DNA of 64,000 nt from Deuterostichococcus epilithicus (Eukaryota; Chlorophyta; Trebouxiophyceae; Prasiolales; Stichococcaceae). The first letter of the stretch is position 1. Every line of letters starts with the position of its first letter. Below the pieces are notes generated by a model. That model had not been told where the DNA came from and did not search any database. It saw nothing but the letters and a program-made list of their open reading frames with translations. Below are positions 26,301 through 35,420 of this stretch, one piece after another. The translations under genes were made by a program, and so were the position numbers. The stretch covers positions 4,340,001-4,404,000 of the forward strand of contig JAVTLE010000014.1 in the NCBI GenBank assembly GCA_033439295.1, written 5' to 3'.

Positions 26301-27065
26301 TCATCGGGCAGGACGATGGTGGAGTACCATGGGGACGGCGGCCTGGCCCGGCTGCACGAGGTGTGGCGCACGCGCCTGCCGCGCGGCCTAGGCCTGCTGG
26401 CCGACGGCGGCGGCGCCGCGCTGATGCCCTACGGGCTGCCCTGGCCTCCGGCGGCGCGTGGCTGCGAGGCAGCCGGACCGCAGGTCGGCCCGCCAGCCGG
26501 GGCGTCAGACAGCAGCGGCGGCGGNGGCGGCGGCGGCTCTGACCAGGGCGCTGGGGACGCCGGCGGCGGCCGTGGCGCCGGCGGCGGCGNCNGCGGCCGC
26601 CGCCGCTCTGTCGTGGACCTGTTTGCGGGTGCTGAGATGGGCGACGAGGCGGTGCCGCCGGACCTGCCGGCCGCGGCGGATGTGGGCCGGGCAGCTGCCG
26701 CGGAGGCGGGGCCTGCAGCTGCCGTGCCGTCTGCGCCCGGCGGGCCGCAGGGAGGCGTGCCGAAGGGAGAGGAGGCCGGATCGGCCCTGCAGCAGGCTCT
26801 GGAGGTGTGCAGGGCTCTTGCTTTTCGACACTGCTCAAGTCTCGGCTCTCATCATATCGGTAAGTTCGTGACTGCCATCAGAACGCTGCCGGGTTGTCGG
26901 TCTGAGTGTCGCCTCAGCTGCCCAGCCTGCGCGTTGCCGACCTCACTGTCCAGCAACGCTGCAGTATCCAAGCTAACAGCCGCGCGTGTTCCATTGGTGC
27001 AGTGCATGGCGGAGGCATATGAGCGGGTGCTGGCGGCTGTGGAGGAGTTTGCAGATGAGGTGTGA
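14905..27065 (+). CDS. FANCJ: FANCJ/BRIP1-type Fe-S DNA helicase with very long low-complexity tail
   Basis: Superfamily 2 (XPD-like) 5'-3' DNA helicase of interstrand-crosslink and G-quadruplex repair. Firm exons include 14905-14985, 15340-15539, 15753-16125, 16229-16279, 16502-16648, 16895-17011, 17269-17360, 17618 to about 17837, 18431-18688, 19626-19685, 20080-20199, 20382-20453, 20712-20864, 21169-21254, 21425-21513, 21713-21826, 22074-22170 and 22333-22471. Motifs in order: Walker A APTGSGKT; motif Ia [12 protein letters not shown]; four Fe-S cysteines (HYCIH, EACDKLM, GCRYF, GACPYF); [53 protein letters not shown] and the four-Cys spacing fit FANCJ better than RTEL1, DDX11 or XPD. After residue VI comes a tail of about 1200 residues (22745-24663, 24813-26020, 26312 to about 26810, 27003-27065), rich in Ala/Gln/Pro/Gly with two polyQ tracts, far longer than in human BRIP1. 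Three introns appear to start with GC (after 15539, 17011 and 17360). Exons between 18900 and 19400 are less certain. N bases lie near 26525-26592. Confidence 0.9.
20939..20986. repeat. (CTG)16 triplet repeat in a FANCJ intron
   Basis: Uninterrupted CTG tract of 48 bases within intron 20865-21168, about 180 bases before the acceptor. It cannot be coding in the inferred gene model, because the exons on either side join in frame across CRGKVSEGLDF. Confidence 0.95.
23323..23370 (+). repeat. CAG/CAA tract, 16 Gln codons, in the FANCJ tail exon
   Basis: Fifteen CAG and one CAA codon in the exon 22745-24663, read as polyglutamine in the low-complexity tail. Confidence 0.95.
24957..25004 (+). repeat. 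Interrupted CAG/CAA tract, 16 Gln codons, in the FANCJ tail exon
   Basis: Second polyglutamine tract, in exon 24813-26020, with several CAA interruptions. Regular CAA interruption usually stabilises such tracts. Confidence 0.95.
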
Positions 27066-27870
27066 CGCGCAGGCGCGCAAACTTATGGCATACAGGTGGT
27101 TTAGGATGCCGCACAGTTGTCGGCGAACCGTGTTCCGAGTCATGAATCTGGCCTGCAGCAAGAGCAATCCACAATCGAACACGATGCTCAATTTGGCGAA
27201 GTTCTGTTGCGGTGTATGGTGCAGCCATGTCTGACCAGTCAAGCCTGCAAACTGTGTTCCAAGTCATGAATCCGGCCTGCAGCAAGAGCAATTCACAATC
27301 GAACACGATGCTCAATTTGGAGAAGTTCTGTTGCGGTGTATGGTGCAGCCATGTCTGACCAGTCAAGCCTGCAACAGGTGGGCACCCAAGTCGCATTCAC
27401 ATCATTTTTGCTTCAACTCCGCGGCCTTCAATAAGCTTCAAGTCCCCAGATTGTCAATCAAATTGGTCATCACATATACTCCTCTGCAATCCCAACTATG
27501 TTTGCGATTGAACGAAAACGAAATCCCGCCGGCCAAGCAGCAAGGGCACCATGCAGAGCCTTCATTTCAGGGATCACCACTTCCCCCAAAAAATATCAGT
27601 ACCTTGCCTCCAGCCCGCATAGATAAGCTACGCCTTCTGATGCACGATCCATCACGATCCATCGGCGGCTGTGGACGATGAGTTGCTGCAGCTGCAGTGC
27701 GCGGCTCGCCCGCACTGCTCATCAATCCCAAAATTTGCAGCGACTACTGCTTCCGCCGGCTGGGGGGATGCCCCAGCAGCAAGCTATCAGTATGTGGCCT
27801 CCAACTGCCTCCCGGACTGAGAGCATCAAATCATTGATCCTCCGCCAATGCTGCCAGTTACTCAGCCCGA
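27066..27870. other. Convergent intergenic region between FANCJ and LysM genes
   Basis: It holds the 3' UTRs of two convergent genes and a 124-bp tandem duplication (27127-27374). The remainder (27380-27870) is more AT-rich than the surroundings. No further gene is seen. Confidence 0.5.
27127..27374. repeat. Tandem duplication, period 124 bp, two copies
   Basis: The copies begin at 27127 and 27251. They share GTGTTCC, AAGTCATGAAT, CGAACACGATGCTCAATTTG and GTGTATGGTGCAGCCATGTC, and differ at only a handful of bases, so the duplication is fairly recent. It lies just downstream of the FANCJ stop codon, probably in its 3' UTR. Confidence 0.97.
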
Positions 27871-29825
27871 CTAGCCGTAGTACCAGTATCGCGGGACGCG
27901 TGTGAAGCCGGTTGGGCCGTAGGTGCGCGGGATGTAAGTGTTGCCCATCAACTTGCGGGCGCCGCCGCCACCAACCACCTCTGCGCGCATGGATGACTGA
28001 TGCTCGAGTGTGCTGACTACATCAGGTGCGCGTGTCCACATCTGTGGCATTAGTGTGCAGAGCTTCACCTCTGGGGAACAAGGAATTCTGTGGTTCAAGG
28101 CCGCATCTCAGCCTGAGCGCGCGCACTCAGTGAAACGATGGTTTGTCAGCTCGCACGCCAATTGCGCCCAGCTGGCGACGTGGTACTCACCGAAGAATTC
28201 AAAGCGCGTCTGCCCGCTGTTGCCAGCGTCCGTGAACCAGCGGGGTGTGAGCGTGACGCGCAGCGCGGCCGGCTCGCCTGCGGCGTGCGCTGCGGCGAGC
28301 GAGTCCAGGGCGGGGTGGCCGCCATTGGCGGTTGCGCTTATGACTTCGGGTGTTTGCGAGGTGATGGTGAGCGTGAGGGAGGCCTTGGCCTCCAGAGTGG
28401 TCAGCTCGGGCGATGCCTGCAGCACAAATCAGAGCGCTGGAGCAAGGGACTGCGTCTGGCAGCTTTGTGGTGCCATTATAAGTGCAAGCAGGCAGCAGTC
28501 TGATGCGTGTGATGGCGCACAAGCAACCGACCCGATGCCAGACGCATGGATGATCTGTGTCACTGCGAGGTCTCGCATGCTCATCGCCGCGCACCTCGCA
28601 TTCCGCCAGGATCGAGCAGAAGTCGGGCTGCGAGGCGAGAAGGCCCTGCAGGTCGGCGCTGATGGAGATGCCACAGATGGTGTCGTTCTGACACTGCGCC
28701 GGCGTGCGCACACACACTCTGTTTCATCTGCCTTGCCAGAATGCATGTGGTACGGTGACGCCATGCGAAGCGATCTGAAGCGTGGCATTGATTCCCTGTC
28801 CCAAACATTCAAATGTCGGCACCGCCGCCGGTCTGCGGCCACACCTTTGCGACGTCAGGGTTCACACAGACAGGCAGCTCATCAGCGGCCGCCAGGTCGG
28901 AGCAGGAGGCAGCATTCAGGCCGTCGATGTTCACGATGGTGCCCTGTCATGAACATCATAAACCAAGCTTAAAGTTGGCCTGAAAATGCGAAGAAGCTCA
29001 GGGTGCAGATCATGCAGCGCGGCGTCGCAGCCGAGGCAGCAGGGCGATGTTGTGCATGCATAACGGCACGAGCTAGCCTCTCAGGATCTCGAGGGTTCTG
29101 ACGGCTAAACAAGGAGAAACAATCGGCAAGCACTTGCCTCATGCTGGATGGTGTCACACGTGTCGTTCTGTGTGGCAACGATCAAATGCGCGCAGAAGGC
29201 GTCGTTGTTGCCCGTGCACACGGGCGATCCCGGCTGGAGGTCAATCGTGCCGCAGAGCATCAGCGGATTGAGGCTTTGGAACTGTGCCACGGAGATGCCA
29301 GCCCAATTCCTGCAGGAACGTTGCATCGTTGCGTCGCTGATTTCGTCCGGCAGGCTCCTTGCAAAACGTGGCACTTTGATCGGTGTCCGGGATATGCGAG
29401 ATATGGAGACGCGATGTCCGGCTTGCAAACGCCTTCTCCAGGGACGTTCACTAGCTGGCAGCATCAGGCATCGGGCCCTCGGGGGACCTAATTCGTACCA
29501 TCAGCAAATGCCGGCGGCTCATCAACGACTGAGCCGCCGGGCCAGCCGAGCGGACCGAGTGAGCGCTGTTCGCAGTAAGGCAGCGTGTATGAGGTGAGAT
29601 TGGCGAGCGCAAGTGCAGTGTGTGAGCAGGCACTCACGCGATCGACTGGCAGCTGTCCCCCGGCAGCACCTGCGCTACCGCTCCACACTCGTCGGGCAGC
29701 GACGCTAGGTTTGGCAGCTCAGGAATAATAGCGGGTGGAGCTTCCGCCTGCTGAGACGCGGCCTGCTGCACCTGGTGCCCTAGCGCAGCCACCAGGCAGA
29801 GTAGGGCTGGCCAGGAATAAGCCAT
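27871..29825 (-). CDS. Secreted LysM-domain protein
   Basis: Probable extracellular glycan-binding protein; LysM modules bind chitin or peptidoglycan-type sugars. Exon 1 (29825-29638) begins with a signal peptide, MAYSWPALLCLVAALGHQVQ, and starts LysM 1 (CGAVAQVLPGDSCQSIA), completed in exon 2 from 29309 (NWAGISVAQFQSLNPLM, then LCGTIDLQPGSPVCTG). LysM 2 follows (CAHLIVATQNDTCDTIQHE, then after an intron GTIVNIDGLNAASCSDLA, DELPVCV). Further exons carry CQNDTICGISISADLQGLLA, then about 28418-28190 (SPELTTLEAKASLTLTIT to GQTRFEFFG), and a Gly/Tyr-rich C-terminus ending RVPRYWYYG with the stop at 27871-27873. The intron after 29138 starts with GC. Paired cysteines fit a secreted protein. The third Cys-rich region is only weakly LysM-like. 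No membrane anchor or kinase domain is seen. The start is the ATG directly before the hydrophobic leader. Confidence 0.8.
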
Positions 29826-30552
29826 CGAGTGCGTTGAGGGCAGAGCACTTCCGCCACAGGGATCGCGATTGTGCCCACTTGTGTCTTCAGCACAAGTTCT
29901 CAAGAGTAATACGGGTCTATCCGCAGCGCCATACGCTGGATTGTACAGCTGCACCTGCTTCGTACGTGCTTGTACGGCATGTTTTGTCAATCAAGTTTGC
30001 GCACGCAAACCTCACTTATCACCGCGAACCTCCGATGATATGTTCACTGGTATGACCAGCATTGCTGCTGCCTCACAAAATCCTGCATAGATTTTCCAGG
30101 ACTGAAAGGGGTACGACGGTCCCGACGAAAGATGAAGCTGAAGCTTTGTTTAAGTACATAAAGTATGACCTACTATAACCTACTGAGCAGGCTAAGTTTA
30201 ATAAAACACAGTCAGTCAATGAGCAGGTCCGATCCAGCTTTGTGCAGGAACTGTACGCAGCGCGTTAACTAGCTATCAGAGATCATGAACCATCGCAGCA
30301 AGTACGCAATTCTGATCGCCAACATTACATTCTGGTGTAGGAGTACCTCCCCGCTGTGGTGCAAATCCCTTGTGCATACTTCAGATGCCACAAGACGCTG
30401 ACGTGCAAAGCGTTTCGCGCACGTCCGCCAGCACTGAATCGGACCGCTTCCACGCAACGGCGCCTACACCTCCTCGGCCAATCGAAGCCCAAGGAGGGGT
30501 AGAAGAGGGGTGAAGCGCCAGTCGGGCCGCAGCTGCAGGCTGCTGGCCCGGC
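29826..30552. other. Divergent intergenic region between LysM and MED7 genes
   Basis: About 730 bases, AT-rich in 29960-30330, presumably carrying both promoters. No coding segment is recognised. Confidence 0.45.
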
Positions 30553-32402
30553 ATGGCCGACCAGCAGCAACAGCAGGACGGACCGCAGCAGGCGCGGCAG
30601 CAGTCGGCCTTCCCGCCGCCGCCGCCCTACTTCCGTCTGTTCCGCAACGCCGCAGAGGCGGGCGGAGATGTAGCGCCACCGCTAGCACCGCCGCCACTGC
30701 CGGCGTCGGACGCCACCTTCCAGATGTTTGGCGAGCTGCACACGGTGATGAAAAGAGCGGACATGCGTGAGAGTCATGCACATGTGCAGTAGAGTCTCGG
30801 GGCCGTCGCTGGCGGCACCCACACCATGTATGAGTCCATGCCGCCACTGTCATATTCGCACCACGTGCGTCAACCTCTCAAGGCGATAGCATGAACTGGG
30901 CCAGCGGCACACGCGTGATGGGCACAAGCACGCATGGGGTGCTGCTCACTCGGTTTATGCTATGCCGCGTAGGCACAGCCGGGCATCCCGCCGCTCGCGG
31001 TGCGCCAAATGTACGAGGTGCAGCCGGATGGCTCCATAGGTGCAGTCTTGATTCACGTGTCATGAAGCTGGGTCCCGGCTGATGGCAATCCAAGCTGGCA
31101 GTCAGGGTGCCGCCAGTCCCTGCGCTGTGCGCTCCCTGCATCTCAGCACAAGGCGAGACCAGGCAGGGCGCAGCAGCAGCAGCAGCGCTGCGACTCGTTG
31201 CTCAATTGCACGTCCTGAGGCATCGCCCCTTCCTGCCGCCTGCGCAGACTTCAAGGGCGAGTTGCGGCGCCTCAACCGGGAGCTGCTCTTCGCGTTTGCC
31301 GACATGCTGGCCGCGGTGACGGGGCGGCCCAGCCAGAGCGCCCGGTCCGTGGAACTCGTCGGGGTGCTCGCCCGCAACCTACAGCACCTGCTGAATCTGC
31401 TGCGGCCGCACCAGGTAATGCCGCCCCCTCATGACGTCGCCCCCGTGGCAGCGCCCTCAGCCTGGTCTCAGCCCCCAAACGGCTCCGCCCCCTATCCTCG
31501 CAGCCACCACATGCAGAAACTGTGGTGGCGTCGCAAGAGCGGCTGAGTCTAGAGCCCGCAAGGACGCCCCGGAGCCACTTGGCCAGACGGTCATAAACCT
31601 GCCGCGGATCAGTCACGCCACCCTGTGGCGGAGTGCGCTGCACCGGGGCAGCGGTCAGCACAGTTGGTTCACGGGCCGGGCCTACAAGGCTGCTGGATGG
31701 TGCAAGCTGCAAGCCGAAGGCTGCTGCTCACCTGCAACAGGTTGGCACCGGCAGGGTCGAAGTGCTGGGGGGTGTGTGAGCGTAGCAACCTTTCCAAAAG
31801 TGTGAACTGACCCTGTTACAAGACTGACAACAGAGCCGACATGCAGTGGCCTGCAGCGCTCGAGAGGTGCGCTCCTGCGGCGCGCGCTGCAGCCGCAGGC
31901 GTCGAGGAAACGTGAAAGCCGACGTGACTTCAAGTACGTAGCGACGGCACTTTGACGATCTCACTGCCCTCCCCGCACAGGCAGCAGCTGCCCTGGAGCA
32001 CCTCCTGCAGCGGGAGCTCGAGGAGCAGCAGGAAGCAGTGGCGGAGCTCAGGTGCGGCCGCTGTTCAGCCTGCAGCACAATCCGAGATCCGGGGCCGAAA
32101 GCACCTGAAATTGCAACACTGTTCGCCACCAAGTCGAAGCATCGTGCTGCAGAGAGCAGACGTTCACGCGCTTGCATCAATCCAGTACCAAGTGCCGCAC
32201 CTACCGCTGGCAGCCTGGGATCTGTTGTAGTAGAAGGAGTCTTGTGTTGCGGAACATCCGCTGGCAGTCCGAGTTGTGCTAGGAGCCGTAGCGAGACGGG
32301 TAACATAGTCTCTCGACTTGCAGGCTGCAGCGGATTGACGTACAGGAGGCAATCCGCCAGGCAGCTGAGTCATTGGTTGAAGTGGTGAGTTGTGACTGTT
32401 AA
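30553..32402 (+). CDS. MED7: Mediator complex subunit 7
   Basis: Middle-module subunit of Mediator, the bridge between transcription factors and RNA polymerase II in the nucleus. Exons: 30553-30744, 30979-31039, 31248-31414, 31981-32051 and 32323-32402. They encode the family N-terminus (SAFPPPPPYFRLF, then FQMFGELHT), PGIPPLAVRQMYEVQPDGSI, the central helix LNRELLFAFADMLAAVTGRP followed by QSARSVELVGVLARNLQHLL, NLLRPHQ, and the coiled C-terminal helix LEHLLQRELEEQQEAVAEL, RIDVQEAIRQAAESLVEV. All joins are in frame across conserved sequence. The end is the least sure part: either the frame runs to the stop at 32400-32402, or a GT donor after 32382 leads to one more short exon near 32690. The protein is close to the usual plant and animal MED7 length. 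Confidence 0.93.
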
Positions 32403-33161
32403 ATATGCGGCACGCAGATTGTGGCAGACTCAAACATTGAAGCTGATCATGCACGCATCCTCAGCAGCAGCGAGGAGAGAGTTTCAGGATGCTGACAAAG
32501 GGTGCAAAATCAATGCAGAAACCACATGATACTTCTGGCGGCAGAACGAGGAGTACAGAGGAGATGGAGATTGGGTGAGGAGATACTACTGTAGTGATGG
32601 CGGATCTAAAAGGAAGAACACTCCAGCGGTGGTACATCTTGTGACATTGGAGAAGAGCAGGCAAGATTGGTGGACTCTCTATATAGACAAGTGCTGAGGC
32701 CGCCGCCGTCAGTGGCACAGATCGACCTAGATGTCATCGACCGGGTGAGTGTGCTGCAATCATCGTATGCTGCCATCAGCACTGTTGTAAAGCTTGATTT
32801 GGGATCAAGCGTACTTTGCTCAGCTGCTGTACATACTGGCTGTAGCTCTCGGGTGCGACGGCCCATGCAAGTCTGTACATAAAACTGCAGCCTCGGGCGA
32901 CCGCCAGAAGCCCAGAGAGTGTAAAGAGCCGGCAAAACCCTGCGTTGGTGTTGTGGCCCAGGGAACTCTCAGGTAGGGGAAGCAAGACCGAATCTTTCAC
33001 CGCCAGAGCAATTTCTTGGACGTTGTTGTCGAAGAGCTTTCGGCTTTACGTACAATACATTCAAGCCTCGTCAAACTATAAACTCTTGCGAAAGCGTTGG
33101 ACTATATTCGGGTTTGCTACTGCGTGGCGCGAGGCTGCTGGCGGGTATTGGTGGCGCAGTC
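32403..33161. other. Intergenic region between MED7 and the GFA gene
   Basis: About 760 bases, AT-rich. Apart from a possible extra terminal MED7 exon near 32690, I see nothing with family resemblance. TGTAA, the usual green-algal polyadenylation signal, occurs near 32920 and may serve MED7. Confidence 0.4.
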
Positions 33162-34701
33162 ATGGCGCCCATCGATAATGTGAAGGCTCAATGCCTGTGT
33201 GGTTCCGTTACTCTCCAAACAAAGGCAAGTAGAGTGCAGATCTGCCGATGATGCCTGCCCATCATGCAACACCACATCATCCGATTGGCATCGCATGCGC
33301 TTGCTGGTGCCCTGTGTGCATTGCAGGCTTTCCAACCATCAATGAGCCTTGTGCTCGTGATGATGCAGAACCGACCGTTCCTGACCCTGCTCTGCCACTG
33401 GTAGGATGCGTCAATGCATTCATATGACGAATGCATTATCTAAGAGCATGCATCGATTGGTGCCGCCCGCCGTTCCGCTGATCCATCTTGATCAGTACGA
33501 CATGATGCTTGCTATTCGGCAGCTCCATCTGCCAGCGCTTTGGCGGCGTCGACTTTGAGCATGCTGTCTGCTGGCACTGGGACGAGGTGATGATAGGCAG
33601 TTGCAGGAGCGACTGCCAGCGCCGTCATTCTCGTCGCATCATTGGCTGCACTACGTGCACGGCTGACACTGATCACTTGCACTATGAAGCGCAAGGTAGG
33701 GCCGACAATGCCACATAATGCAATGTCATATTGACATCTTCCAAAGCTTCTAAAACTGCGCACACAGGTCGACATCGTTGGAGGGCGTGATCATGTCCGC
33801 CACATTGACACGTCCAGCGGCGTCAAGCGCAACTTCTGCAAGACCTGCGCGTCCCCTCTGCTCATTGAGGTGGTGCGCTGTGTCCAAAGCCTGCATTGAC
33901 ATTGACATCAGTTGTGGCGCATTGACCCTGGGTGGCGGCGGGTGCAACCGTTCAGGATATGCCGCATATTTTTGAGAATATGACGACACTCAAACTCTGC
34001 TATCCGCAGGAGAAGATCGAGGGAATGACGCCGCGCAAGGTACAATAAGTTGCCTAGGTTGAACAGCCAGCACATTCACCTCGTCTAGTGGTGTACTTAT
34101 CTAGTATGATTGCTTGACAGTAGTCGCAGCTGGAGGCCTGGCGAGTGACGCTGTCACAGACCACAATGACGCATCAGCGCTGCTTCTGATTATGCTCATA
34201 TATACTGCCGTCATGTTGCCAAGCTCTGGCACGCTATTTCGAGAGGTCATTTGACGAGTGCGTTGTTGTGCGAATGCAATAATTGCTTGCTGCGCGTGCA
34301 AAGCCTCAAAGCTTGCGTCATGCCTGCAGATCATTCCTGTCGGCGTGCTCGAGCATGGCCCTGACGGCCGCATTGTCTGCGCGGATGACCCTGCCCTGAA
34401 GCCCACTGCCCATATCTTCTACGGTAGGGCGGCGATCGGTGATCGGTGACCCTGTTCGATCAGGGTCAATACGAGATGTGGTGCACTTCATCCACACCAT
34501 TGCCATATGGGTGTGCTGTAAGCATCTTGCCACAATGCTGTGGACGCATCGGTGCCCTGCTGCGTCGTGAACCTTCCTCCCTTCTCAGACGACAGACTTT
34601 ACACTGGATATCGTCTCACCTCATGCCGCCTAGGCACTCGCATCCTGGACTTCAGTGGCGATGGGATCCCGAAATGGTGGGAACTGCTGCGCTCCCTGTG
34701 A
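33162..34701 (+). CDS. GFA/CENP-V family zinc protein (glutathione-dependent formaldehyde-activating-like)
   Basis: Small zinc protein of the Gfa/CENP-V fold; family members include an enzyme helping formaldehyde condense with glutathione, but most are uncharacterised. Seven exons: 33162-33224, 33369-33400, 33523-33586, 33768-33869, 33977-34039, 34330-34423 and 34634-34701, totalling 486 bases (161 residues), all in phase. Zinc ligands are CLCGSV near residue 9, the motif CHCSICQRFGG assembled across the junction of exons 2 and 3, and NFCKTCASPL. The end is typical of the family (KPTAHIFYG, then DGIPKWWELLRSL). The first intron starts with GC (AAAG|GCAAGT). Exon 2 could instead begin at 33327, adding 14 codons, but the 32-base version restores the normal spacing between CxCG and CHC. 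The substrate is unknown. Confidence 0.85.
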
Positions 34702-35420
34702 GCGGGAACCATGACATGATGGCTTCTGCGGCGTCATGCGGTGCATTGCCATATGCACTTGATCTTGCAAAGCGCCATGATGGCAAACTGCTGGCTTCTG
34801 AGTGTAATTCTCTCTCCTGCGCTGGCTGCCAGCAGGGAGGGCTTCCCTGGCAAGTCCAAGCGTATCGACGCGTCGCATGAACCACCGGCTGCCAAAGGCC
34901 GCTCGCGCATGTGATCTTGGCAGATGTCGCACACATGGAAAAATTCTGGGGCCGTCTATCAGATTGGTATCTCAGGACTGTTTGCAGCAGTGCATGAGAT
35001 GCGCACAAACATGACGAAGAAGGGGGTAAGGAAAGTGGCGTTCATGAGATTGACACGGCAGAGGATCCTTGGGTATTCAACTACCTAGTTGCAAGCATGT
35101 GCTGACTGCTGATAAATGGCGAAGACAATCCAGCATCTTTTCAGCTGTGCCATGGATGCATCAAGTCGCCCTTGTCAACCCCAACAAAACGACTTTCATG
35201 AGCACGTGTTGACGGCCGGCTACCCCTCTACAGCCGTCTGCACCTAAAAATTATGCAAAAGTGCGATGATCTACTAACAACAATACCATCAATTGCCCAC
35301 GTCACGAATCAGCGCTGCAGTGTTACTGCCTTCGGTGCCAGCGCCCTGCGAGCTGCGGCTACCCAGCAGGTCCAGGCAGCTCGCCGTAGTGACATCCTAA
35401 CAGTATCGTCTTAACAGCCG
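34702..35420. other. Convergent intergenic region between GFA and DeSI genes
   Basis: About 720 bases holding two 3' UTRs. TGTAA at 34803-34807, about 100 bases after the GFA stop codon, is a plausible green-algal polyadenylation signal. No gene is seen. Confidence 0.45.
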
